Below, piece after piece: positions 7,177-13,614 of a stretch of 64,000 nucleotides of DNA. How positions within the stretch are numbered: the first letter of the stretch is position 1; the number at the start of each line of letters is the position of its first letter. The DNA lies in the NCBI RefSeq assembly GCF_016107395.1, contig NZ_JAAIKO010000003.1, positions 186,001 to 250,000 on the forward strand, in the 5' to 3' direction. The position numbers were made by a program, and so were the translations under genes. The notes beneath the pieces were generated by a model that was not told the DNA's origin, made no database searches, and saw only the letters and a program-made list of their open reading frames with translations. This DNA comes from Streptomyces fildesensis (lineage in GTDB: Bacteria; Actinomycetota; Actinomycetes; Streptomycetales; Streptomycetaceae).

Positions 7177-8511
7177 TCAGGCGTGTAGCGCCAGTGCCTC
7201 TCTCAGGTCTTCCGCACCTGGAGCCTGTTGGGGCAGCGCTCGGTAGAGGGCTGCGGTGCGGGTACGGGTGAGGCCGGTCCGGTACGCGGCCGGCAGTTCC
7301 CCGTACGCCTGAGCGGCGGTGCGCGCGGCTTCGTCGGCGTGCCCGTCGTGGAGGAGGCAGGTGGCCCGGTCAATCGCGATCAGGGCGCGGGTCATCAGCG
7401 ACGGGGACCGGGACAGCTCCAGCGCGCGAGCCTGCGTTGCGTAGGCCCGGTCCGTCTCGCCCAGCAGCGTGAGGGCCTGCGACAGATGGACGTGATGCTT
7501 CTGCTCCGGGTAGCCGAACCAGGTATCGGCCTGCTGGCCCGGGTCGAGGCGGTCCATCAGGTGCTCTACATCGTCGAGGGCGGCCAAGGCCGCTTGCCGA
7601 TTGCCTTGGAGGGCGTAGGCGCGGGCACCGACGGCAGAGGCGAGGGCAGCGGATGAGCTGGGCTGGTCGCCGGCCAGATGGCGGGCGCGTTCGGCCAGGT
7701 CGGCGGCGCCCTGCGGGGCGCCGAAGTTCAGCGGCACCATCGCCTCCCGGGCCAGGACCCAGGAGTTGAGGTGGTTATCGCCGGACTCCTCGGCTGCGCG
7801 CCCTGCGGTGTGGAACCAGGCGTGCGCTTCTCGGCGGTCACCGAGGTCGTGCAAGATGATGGCCGTCATGCCCGCCATCTGCCCGGCGACATGGCAGAGC
7901 CGTGCTCGGGACGTGACGGTCTGCGGGGCACTGAACAGTGGCTTCATCTCGGCGAAGTCGACCACTAAGTCGGCCAGGACGGCGGTGGGTGCTTGGCCGT
8001 GGTAGCCGTAGCCGAAGCGTTCGGCGGTGCCTTCCCAGTAGCCAAGGTCCGCGGTGGTGTGGTCTGCGAGGGCCGCGTCGAGGGTGTGGCGGGTGTCGGT
8101 GAGGGCGGCGAGTCCGGCACCGGCAAGGCCGGCGGCCAGGGCGCCACGCAAGACCTCGCGGCGCTTCATCGGATCGTCTCCATGGGGTATCTCCGGTCGG
8201 GCGTTGGTGCTTGAGGGGTTGTTCTCCCAGGGTCGCTCAGCCAGCCCGAAGTGTGCCCCTGGAATTCTCAGACCGTCACATACGCGCTCCAACACCGGTA
8301 ATGAGGTGTGGGCTCCAGTGCCTCGGGCCATCTTGCTGACGCGCTCGGCTCGGATGCCGCAGGCTTCGGCCAACTTGTTGAAGCTGATACCCGCCAACTC
8401 GTGCGCCAAAGCGAAGACGGTGCCGACATCCCGCTGAGCGAGGGCGTCAGCAACGCGGGGGTCCGCCAACAGGAAGGCGGGCAGCGCGGCCGGCGAGAGC
8501 GGGTAGTCCAC
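7177..8511 (-). CDS. XRE-family HTH regulator with TPR-like C-terminal domain
   Basis: A 444-aa protein. Residues 30-90 form an XRE-type HTH (GISFNKLAEACGIRAERVSKM, then RGTGAHTSLPVLERVCDGLRIP). The rest is an alpha-helical TPR-like array (repeats such as DLGDRREAHAWFHTAGRA, LQGNRQAALAALDDVEHL, LLGETDRAYATQARALEL) of the kind that senses peptides or small ligands in actinobacterial regulators. At residue 115 the segment MKRREVLRGALAAGLAGAGL resembles a twin-arginine signal, an odd feature for a cytoplasmic regulator but recurrent in this Streptomyces family. GTG 8511 follows GGGGATGAA. It is divergent from the small-protein/radical SAM operon, with a TGTGTACACA palindrome in the shared promoter region, so it probably controls that operon. 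Confidence 0.85.
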   Translation of the reverse strand: MDYPLSPAALPAFLLADPRVADALAQRDVGTVFALAHELAGISFNKLAEACGIRAERVSKMARGTGAHTSLPVLERVCDGLRIPGAHFGLAERPWENNPSSTNARPEIPHGDDPMKRREVLRGALAAGLAGAGLAALTDTRHTLDAALADHTTADLGYWEGTAERFGYGYHGQAPTAVLADLVVDFAEMKPLFSAPQTVTSRARLCHVAGQMAGMTAIILHDLGDRREAHAWFHTAGRAAEESGDNHLNSWVLAREAMVPLNFGAPQGAADLAERARHLAGDQPSSSAALASAVGARAYALQGNRQAALAALDDVEHLMDRLDPGQQADTWFGYPEQKHHVHLSQALTLLGETDRAYATQARALELSRSPSLMTRALIAIDRATCLLHDGHADEAARTAAQAYGELPAAYRTGLTRTRTAALYRALPQQAPGAEDLREALALHA

Positions 8512-8555
8512 TTCATCCCCAAGGGTCGCGACGGTCGGTAGCTAGGCCGTCATGG

Positions 8556-8565
8556 TGTGTACACA
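8556..8565. promoter_or_regulatory. TGTGTACACA palindrome in divergent promoter
   Basis: A perfect 10-bp palindrome, 45 bp upstream of the XRE regulator start and about 190 bp upstream of the small-gene operon. It is a plausible operator for the adjacent HTH regulator; this is inferred from position. Confidence 0.4.
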
Positions 8566-8752
8566 GAGTGTGGCCCCCATCGCGGGGTTACCGCTGGGGA
8601 TCGACGGCGGTTGAGTAGCCGTCAGGTCGCCCCGCGTGTCTACCCACCCGCTTCCCCTCTGGGGCGACCGCGAACCGCCGCCGTAGACCCCTGGGAGCCC
8701 CTGTCAGGGCATTGCTGCGGCCCGCATCCGCTCATACGGAGGACAAGGATCC

Positions 8753-8941
8753 ATGGACCACACCCCCTCCAGCCCCGTGGCCGAAACCGCTCCAGGCGCC
8801 GCGCAGCCGCTCCCGGCAAGGGCGCCCGGCCACACCCTCAGCCGTCGCAACCTGTTGCGCGCCGCGTCCGGATGGGAGGCGTTCCTGCATCGCAGCGCCA
8901 ATGCGAACGGCGGCCAGCGTGACGGCGGTGATGCCGCATGA
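8753..8941 (+). CDS. Small hypothetical protein, first gene of cargo operon
   Basis: A 62-aa protein with a proline/alanine-rich N-terminus and the basic segment HTLSRRNLLRAASGWEAF in the middle, which recalls a twin-arginine motif but lacks a long hydrophobic core. I do not recognise a family. It is supported as a real gene by a strong GGAGGA at 8738-8743, correctly spaced from ATG 8753, and by ATGA overlap with the next gene. It starts the operon that is divergent from the XRE regulator. A precursor peptide for the downstream radical SAM enzyme is conceivable but unproven. Confidence 0.6.
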   Translation: MDHTPSSPVAETAPGAAQPLPARAPGHTLSRRNLLRAASGWEAFLHRSANANGGQRDGGDAA

Positions 8942-9144
8942 CCGGCCGTGGGCGGGAGTGGATCAAGGAAGGCGTTCTCGCCCGGGACACCAGCACGAAC
9001 CGTGTGGGCGAGGTCCGGCAGATCGGGTCCGCCTTCCCGAGCGCGGCAGAGCCCGGCGAGTTCGCGTGGCTGCGGCCCGAACACGGCGGCGTCGAATGGA
9101 GCGTCCCCCTGGCCGCCCTGGAGCCCGTGGACGGCGACCAGTGA
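8938..9144 (+). CDS. Small hypothetical protein, second gene of cargo operon
   Basis: A 68-aa protein with an SH3/KOW-like feel: short beta-strand segments (WIKEGVLARDTSTNRVGEVRQIG, then FAWLRPEHGGVEWSVPLAALEPV). Similar small proteins occur beside XRE/TPR regulators in Streptomyces; function unknown. Translation is coupled on both sides: ATG 8938 overlaps the preceding stop, and its TGA overlaps the GTG of the next gene. It has no transmembrane segment and no cysteines. Confidence 0.7.
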   Translation: MTGRGREWIKEGVLARDTSTNRVGEVRQIGSAFPSAAEPGEFAWLRPEHGGVEWSVPLAALEPVDGDQ

Positions 9145-9356
9145 GCGCCGCAGCACGGTCCGAGCCCGACCGCCCGCGCCACCGGCGCCCGCGCTTACCG
9201 TCGGGCGACGGCCGCACCGCCGGAGCACTCCTCCTACTCATCAATGCCCTGGGCGCGCCCGCTGTCGCCGCCCTGCTGGTCTACGGGCAGCCCCCTGCGC
9301 CCCCCGCGCCGAACCTCGCCGCGTCCGTACCGGACATTCCGCTGCCCGGCCTCTGA
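9141..9356 (+). CDS. Small single-pass membrane protein
   Basis: A 71-aa frame from GTG 9141, overlapping the preceding stop as GTGA. A basic N-terminal third (RPRHRRPRLPSGDGR) is followed by one hydrophobic helix (AGALLLLINALGAPAVAALLVYG) and a short proline-rich tail, predicting an N-in, C-out membrane anchor. No known family. The strict overlap chain 8753-8938-9141 argues that the three are translated together. A strong hairpin at 9404-9460 follows. Confidence 0.6.
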   Translation: MSAAARSEPDRPRHRRPRLPSGDGRTAGALLLLINALGAPAVAALLVYGQPPAPPAPNLAASVPDIPLPGL

Positions 9357-9403
9357 GCCCCGGTCGCCGCCGTTGCCCTGCACTGCGGCGACCGGTACCA
9401 GCG

Positions 9404-9460
9404 CCCGGCTCCGGCCACCCAGGTCCACGGCTCCCCCCGACCGTGGCGGCCGGAGCCGGG
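9404..9460 (+). terminator. Hairpin after small-gene operon
   Basis: The 13-bp arms CCCGGCTCCGGCC (9404-9416) and GGCCGGAGCCGGG (9448-9460) enclose a second pairing, CCACGG/CCGTGG (9425-9430, 9441-9446). Without a T-run it may be a terminator or an attenuator between the small genes and the radical SAM gene 127 bp downstream. Confidence 0.6.
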
Positions 9461-9586
9461 TGCATCCCAGCAATACCCCACCCGGCGACCCGGGCGGATG
9501 CATCTCACCCATGCACTCACCGATCGCTCCCCCCGGGGCGATGCTGGGAGGGTGAGCCACCTTCGATTAGATCGAGGTAGTCGTCC

Positions 9587-10696
9587 ATGACCGCACGCAG
9601 CATCGTCAGCGCAGCCCAGGCATCCTCCTGCTACTTCCGGACCTCGGTCGATCACCCGTACCGCAAGGCGCTGGTACAGATTGACGAACGCTGCAACCTC
9701 GGTTGCGCCCACTGCTTCGTGTCCGCGTTGAAGCACGGCGGCACGATGTCCCTGGCGGACATCCGGTCCAAGGTCATCCCCCAGCTTCTGGAGAGCCGCG
9801 TGAACCGGGTGACCCTGACCGGGGGCGAGCCGTTCCTGCACGAGGACTTCCTGGACGTGGTGAGGGCCTTCCGCGACGCGGGCATCGGGGTGGGCCTGTG
9901 CACCAACGCCACCCTGGCCACGGACGAGGACATAGCCGCCCTGGTGGAGATCGGCGACGTGCACGTCAACGTCAGCCTGGACGGTTTCGCCGCCGACTCC
10001 CACGGCAAGTTCCGGGGTGACCGGGCCTCGTTCCAGGTCACCGTCGACACGGTGCGGAAGTTCGCCGCCGCTAGCCTGCTCCAGGGGCTGCTGTGCACCC
10101 CGAACAGCCTGGCCGAGGACGAGGAGTACGCACAGCTGTGCGCCTTCGCCACTGAGCAGGGCGCGTCGTACGTGCTGATGAACCCGCTGTCCAGCATGGG
10201 TCGCGGGGTGAAGAGCAAGGGCAAGCTGGCCCAGTCCGACGACCACATGCGGCACATCCACGACCTGACCGCGCCGTTCGCCAGCGACCAGCTGGACATG
10301 GTCCACATCCGGTTCCCCAACGATTCCAAGCCCCTGGCCAACTGCGAGGCCGGGACGATCATCTACGTCTTCACCCCGGGCGAGGTCACTGTCTGCCCCT
10401 ACCTGGTGTTCGCGGCCCGCACCCCGCAGTCCCAGCACGCCGACACCGAGTTCATTGTCGGCAACATCTTCACCGACCCGGACATCGCCGCCCGGCTGGA
10501 CGCCTACAAGTTCCATGAGCGCTACGACGTGGGCGCGAACCCGACCTGCGGGTCCTGCGCGATGGCGGACGGCTGCGGCAAGGGCTGCCCGGCGGCGGTG
10601 ATCGCGGCCGGTGAGCGCATCGGCGCACTGGACGCCGAGGTCTGCCCCGTCGCCCCCAACCACCGCGCCCTGCTGCCCGTCGTGGCGACGTCATGA
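9587..10696 (+). CDS. Radical SAM / SPASM-domain enzyme
   Basis: A 369-aa protein. The radical SAM core has CNLGCAHC (Cys36, 40, 43) for the SAM-cleaving 4Fe-4S cluster and GGEP at 79-82. The C-terminal SPASM domain is complete: C253, then GEVTVC (C270), CGSC (321/324), C330, C334 and C353. This matches the C-x2-C-x5-C-x3-C pattern that binds auxiliary clusters. SPASM enzymes mostly modify ribosomal peptides (PqqE, AlbA, mycofactocin MftC), but others act on proteins or small molecules. The start ATG 9587 has GAGGTAG upstream. Its stop overlaps the kinase start as ATGA, so the two are co-translated. The substrate cannot be deduced; a viperin is ruled out by the SPASM domain. Confidence 0.92.
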   Translation: MTARSIVSAAQASSCYFRTSVDHPYRKALVQIDERCNLGCAHCFVSALKHGGTMSLADIRSKVIPQLLESRVNRVTLTGGEPFLHEDFLDVVRAFRDAGIGVGLCTNATLATDEDIAALVEIGDVHVNVSLDGFAADSHGKFRGDRASFQVTVDTVRKFAAASLLQGLLCTPNSLAEDEEYAQLCAFATEQGASYVLMNPLSSMGRGVKSKGKLAQSDDHMRHIHDLTAPFASDQLDMVHIRFPNDSKPLANCEAGTIIYVFTPGEVTVCPYLVFAARTPQSQHADTEFIVGNIFTDPDIAARLDAYKFHERYDVGANPTCGSCAMADGCGKGCPAAVIAAGERIGALDAEVCPVAPNHRALLPVVATS

Positions 10697-11325
10697 CTGG
10701 CCCCGGGCGAGGGCTGTTCGTGACGATCGACGGCCCCGGTGGCGTGGGAAAGTCCACGGTCCTGGAGCGTCTCCGCCACCGTCTGGTCGCCGACGGCGTC
10801 CACGTTCACGCCACGGCGGAGCCCTCCCATACCCGTCTGGGCGACCTGGCCCGGCACGGCACGGAGACCTTCCGGGGCATGTCCCTGGCCTGCCTGGTGG
10901 CGGCTGACCGCTACCACCACGTGGAGACGGAGATCACCCCGGCCGTGGAAGGCGGGGCGGTGGTCCTGTGTGACCGCTACATCGGCTCCTCCTTGGTGCT
11001 GCAACGCTTGGACGGCTTGAGCGTGGAGACGATTTGGGCGCTGAACCGGGACGCCTTGCGCCCGGACCTGTCGGTGATCCTCAACGCCGACCCGGACGTG
11101 ATCCGGGAGCGCTTGACGGCGCGCGGGACGCACAGCCGCTTCGAGAAGGCCCCGGAGAGTGTGGCGAAAGAGCCCGGCCTGTTCACGGAAGCCGCTACCT
11201 TCATGGACGAGGTCGGCTTCCGTACCTTGGCCATCGACTGCACCAGTCGTAACCCAGAGCGCACGGCCGAGCTCATCTCAGCTGAGATCGCCGCGCTGCT
11301 GACCGGGAGTACCCGTGCCGACTGA
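10693..11325 (+). CDS. Thymidylate kinase-like nucleotide kinase
   Basis: A 210-aa protein with P-loop GPGGVGKST (14-22), the DR(Y) substrate-binding motif at 94-96 (LCDRYIGSS), and a LID-type region, ARGTHSRFE, where dTMP kinases carry their arginines. Family members phosphorylate dTMP or related monophosphates to diphosphates with ATP. As the housekeeping tmk of Streptomyces lies elsewhere, this element-borne copy within a radical SAM/EEP/MazG operon probably has a specialised nucleotide or nucleotide-like substrate. ATG 10693 overlaps the upstream stop, and its own stop lies inside the next gene, starting at GTG 11315. All catalytic motifs look intact. Confidence 0.88.
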   Translation: MTGPGRGLFVTIDGPGGVGKSTVLERLRHRLVADGVHVHATAEPSHTRLGDLARHGTETFRGMSLACLVAADRYHHVETEITPAVEGGAVVLCDRYIGSSLVLQRLDGLSVETIWALNRDALRPDLSVILNADPDVIRERLTARGTHSRFEKAPESVAKEPGLFTEAATFMDEVGFRTLAIDCTSRNPERTAELISAEIAALLTGSTRAD

Positions 11326-12139
11326 CCCGCCGACCCAAACACTGTCGCTGCTGACCTTCAACATCGGCGGCCCCTCCCTGGAGCGGGCCGAACGCCAGCT
11401 CGCCTGGCTCGCTCAGCGCCCCGAGCAGGTCCTGGTGCTGACCGAGACGACGCCCAGCGGCGGGTGCGCGTTCCTCGCCGACCGGTTCACCTCAGCCGGG
11501 TACGCGGTGGCTTATCCGGTGCCGGACAAGGGCGAGCGGGGGGTGATGATCGTCAGCCGTCTGCCGGTGGCTGAGGCATCCCCCCTCAGCACCGCATACC
11601 TGCCCTACAGGGCGGTCTCCATGGGCATCAAGACCGAGCGGGGGCCACTCGACATCATCGGACTGTACGTGCCCTCCAGGGACGCCAGCCCGGCCAAGAC
11701 CGAACGCAAGCAGCGCTTCATCGCCGACTGCCAGACCAGCATCCGCAGCGGGGCGTCCTCGGGCCGCGTAGTGCTCGGCGACTTCAACATCCTGGAGCCC
11801 GACCACGAACCGCGCTACCCGACGTTCCGGCCCTTCGAGTACGAGTTCTACCGCTGGTTCGGCGACAATGGGTACCAGGACGCCTTCCGCCACCTGCACC
11901 CCGCCGATCGGGAGTACTCGTGGGTGGGCCGGACCAATGACGGCTACCGGTACGACCACGCGTTCGTCTCCCACCCGCTCATTGGTGCGGTCGAGGACTG
12001 CGCGTACGTCCATGAGCCACGCACGGTGACCCGGTTGAGCGATCATTCCGGGCTCACCCTGCGCTTGGCCCTGGCCGGGGAGGAGCCGTTGGTAGTGTCC
12101 GACCCCACCGTCCTGCCCGAGCCTGAGACCTTGTTCTAG
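11315..12139 (+). CDS. Endonuclease/exonuclease/phosphatase (EEP) family protein
   Basis: A 274-aa protein of the DNase I-like EEP fold. Signature residues are all visible: LLTFNIGG (N16), VLTETT (E44), VVLGDFNIL (GDFN at 155-158), YRYDHAFVS (D214, H215) and LSDHSGL (SDH at 242-244). Such metal-dependent phosphodiesterases include nucleases, sphingomyelinases and phosphatases, and the substrate cannot be told from sequence. No signal peptide is present, so it acts in the cytoplasm. GTG 11315 overlaps the kinase stop by 11 nt, showing translational coupling within the cargo operon. Confidence 0.9.
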   Translation: MPTDPPTQTLSLLTFNIGGPSLERAERQLAWLAQRPEQVLVLTETTPSGGCAFLADRFTSAGYAVAYPVPDKGERGVMIVSRLPVAEASPLSTAYLPYRAVSMGIKTERGPLDIIGLYVPSRDASPAKTERKQRFIADCQTSIRSGASSGRVVLGDFNILEPDHEPRYPTFRPFEYEFYRWFGDNGYQDAFRHLHPADREYSWVGRTNDGYRYDHAFVSHPLIGAVEDCAYVHEPRTVTRLSDHSGLTLRLALAGEEPLVVSDPTVLPEPETLF

Positions 12140-12177
12140 GCAAGCAACCCGCCAGACCCACCCGGAGTAGCGCGCAC

Positions 12178-12492
12178 ATGGATCAGAACGCCTGGCACAC
12201 CATCGAGAGCCTCGTCACGTGGCTAGACGAGAAGAGCCCTCTGACCCCCGACGCCGACCGGCTGCTGCGGATCATGAAGATCAGCGAAGAGGTCGGGGAG
12301 GCCAACCAGGCAGTGATCGGAGTCCTGGGCCATAACCCGCGCAAGGGCGTCACTCACACCTGGGAAGACGTCCACGCCGAGCTGTCCGATGTGATCCTCA
12401 CCGCCATGGTCGCCCTGAGCACGCTCACTCCCGACGCTTCCAAGGTCTTCCAGTGCCACCTGGAGCGCGTCGCGGAACGCTCCCTGGCGTAA
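12178..12492 (+). CDS. MazG-like NTP pyrophosphohydrolase
   Basis: A 104-aa all-alpha protein with the MazG metal-binding pattern: SEEVGEANQAV (E37, E38, E41), then AELSDVIL (E68, D71). Members hydrolyse canonical or modified (d)NTPs to the monophosphate and pyrophosphate. It follows the EEP gene by 38 bp with GGAG upstream of ATG 12178. Its presence with a monophosphate kinase, an EEP enzyme and a radical SAM enzyme suggests an operon acting on nucleotides or their derivatives. It is shorter than E. coli MazG (263 aa), corresponding to a single-domain MazG-like protein. Confidence 0.85.
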   Translation: MDQNAWHTIESLVTWLDEKSPLTPDADRLLRIMKISEEVGEANQAVIGVLGHNPRKGVTHTWEDVHAELSDVILTAMVALSTLTPDASKVFQCHLERVAERSLA

Positions 12493-12612
12493 CCCCGCGC
12501 ACCTCGGGGTGTCCCGGCACTCGGTGCTGTTCAGCGACACCGGGTCAGGCTGGACCGTGCGGCAAGGCGGCCCGGTATCGCTGTGGGACGACCGAGGGGA
12601 AGAGTGGACAAC

Positions 12613-13260
12613 GTGGCTGAATTCTGGATTGGACAGCGCTGGTACCGCACGAAGGGGGATGCGGAGGACGCAGTACGCGAAGTGCGCGACCGCTACTCGG
12701 AGGGGGACAAGGTCGACCGGTTGGAGGATCAGGAGCTGCTGCTGGATCTCCTCGCCATGCATACGGAGGCGGAGGCCAAGATCGGTTGTGGTGTCGAGGC
12801 ATTCGTCATCGACCGGCCCCTGCGCGGCAAGCACTCGGGCTTCAAAATCATCCGTACCGACGGGTCCGAGATCGACTTCTCTTTCCATGCCTGCCTGAAG
12901 CCGCCGAACTATCGCCAGCAGGTCCTCAGCGCAATGCGCGCCGAGGTCGCCGATACCGTCAACGCCTACTTCAACTCGCGGGTGGCGGCTGGCTCCCTGG
13001 AGTCCGACCAGTCCGGTGCGCCGCTGGATCCCGCCAACGCCCACGTCAGCTACTTCCAGGGAGCTGCGTTCGTCGACATCGCCACCGGATTCGCCGACGA
13101 GGTCGGCGGGTGGGACGCGGTTGAACTGACTCCGTCAACGGCTGCCGGATTTGGGATGTTCACGGATCGCGCGCTGGCCAAGCGGTGGCACGACCACCAC
13201 AAGGAGCACGCGGTGTTAGGGCTGCTGACGCCGCAGGAGAACCTTCGCCGCCCGCGCTGA
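12613..13260 (+). CDS. DCL / DUF3223-domain protein
   Basis: A protein of about 215 aa. The middle carries the DCL motif (EAEAKIGCGVEAFVID, then SGFKIIRTDGSEIDFSFHAC). This domain was first noted in plant DeCL (defective chloroplasts and leaves) proteins, needed for plastid rRNA maturation, and is scattered in bacteria and phages. The N-terminus (FWIGQRWYRTKGDAEDAVRE) and the C-terminal region (HVSYFQGAAFVDIATGFADE) look bacterial-specific. Molecular role unknown; RNA or nucleic-acid association is a guess from the plant family. The start is uncertain: GTG 12583, 12604 and 12613 are in frame, and GAGGGGA (12594-12600) best suits 12613. It is the last gene before the element's right end. Confidence 0.75.
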   Translation: MAEFWIGQRWYRTKGDAEDAVREVRDRYSEGDKVDRLEDQELLLDLLAMHTEAEAKIGCGVEAFVIDRPLRGKHSGFKIIRTDGSEIDFSFHACLKPPNYRQQVLSAMRAEVADTVNAYFNSRVAAGSLESDQSGAPLDPANAHVSYFQGAAFVDIATGFADEVGGWDAVELTPSTAAGFGMFTDRALAKRWHDHHKEHAVLGLLTPQENLRRPR

Positions 13261-13388
13261 GCGTGAGTCCATCCCTGCGAGTCCGGCAAGCCGCAGAGCG
13301 GCTCGCTGTCCTTGCGGCTGTGGGGCTGCTCCTCTTTGACCTCCTCCCGCAACCTGGTCAGCGGCACGGATCCAGCACATATGGGGGT

Positions 13389-13432
13389 CAGAAATACCCC
13401 TCACCACTGGAAACTGGTGAGGGGTATTTCTG
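13389..13432. terminator. Perfect 18-bp-arm hairpin near the element's right end
   Basis: The arm CAGAAATACCCCTCACCA (13389-13406), an 8-nt loop and the exact complement (13415-13432) form the longest perfect inverted repeat in the element. It works in both directions as a terminator separating element from chromosome. It shares TGAGGGGTAT with sequence at 804-813 upstream of the integrase, so an integrase arm-site role is also possible. Confidence 0.7.
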
Positions 13433-13489
13433 CAGGTCAAGGCTGTTGTGTAAGGTTCGTCTCCTGGTCAGGGGCCTGCCCGGAGGACA

Positions 13490-13533
13490 TTTGCAAGGCA
13501 GATGTCAGGAGTTCGAATCTCCTAGGCTCCACA
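13490..13533 (+). other. attR: 3' fragment of tRNA-Ala(TGC)
   Basis: Starting in the anticodon loop (TTTGCAA, anticodon TGC), the fragment keeps the 3' anticodon stem GGCAG, T-arm AGGAG-TTCGAAT-CTCCT (13507-13523), acceptor strand AGGCTCC (13524-13530) and discriminator A. No D-arm or matching 5' stem precedes it, so it is not a functional tRNA. It is the displaced 3' end produced by integration. Confidence 0.88.
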
Positions 13534-13539
13534 GTGTTG

Positions 13540-13573
13540 ATCAGCGCGGGACCGTCAGCGGTCCCGCGCTGAT
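13540..13573 (+). terminator. Original tRNA-Ala terminator hairpin
   Basis: A perfect 15-bp stem, ATCAGCGCGGGACCG (13540-13554), loop TCAG, complement 13559-13573, followed by TT. It sits right after the tRNA fragment and is probably the native terminator now separated from its gene. Confidence 0.8.
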
Positions 13574-13614
13574 TTGCGTATCGGATCATCAGCCGGTGCT
13601 GCACAATCGGGGGC

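Larger units (their letters stand above)
1..13533. mobile_element. Integrative mobilizable element in tRNA-Ala(TGC), left end outside window
   Basis: The segment runs from a tyrosine integrase, cut by the window edge, to a 44-bp fragment of a tRNA-Ala 3' half at 13490-13533. This is the displaced end that tRNA-targeting integrases leave behind. Visible backbone genes are integrase, excisionase-like HTH, DUF3631 ATPase, MobC and relaxase. No FtsK/TraB or type IV secretion gene is present, so transfer probably depends on a helper. The rest is cargo, including a radical SAM/kinase/EEP/MazG operon. The integrase reads leftward, so attL and the intact tRNA-Ala should lie a few hundred bases left of base 1. 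Conserved oriC-proximal chromosome begins at about 13,540. The element's extent is inferred from gene content and the tRNA fragment, because the matching attL is not in view. Confidence 0.85.

Noticed and set aside
9587..11325. Prokaryotic viperin next to a CMPK2-like kinase
   Set aside because: A radical SAM gene beside a TMPK-like kinase recalls viperin-CMPK2, but the complete SPASM cysteine set and lack of viperin motifs exclude a viperin.
13490..13531. Functional tRNA-Ala gene
   Set aside because: Only the 3' half is present; the 5' acceptor strand and D-arm are missing, so it is an att remnant.
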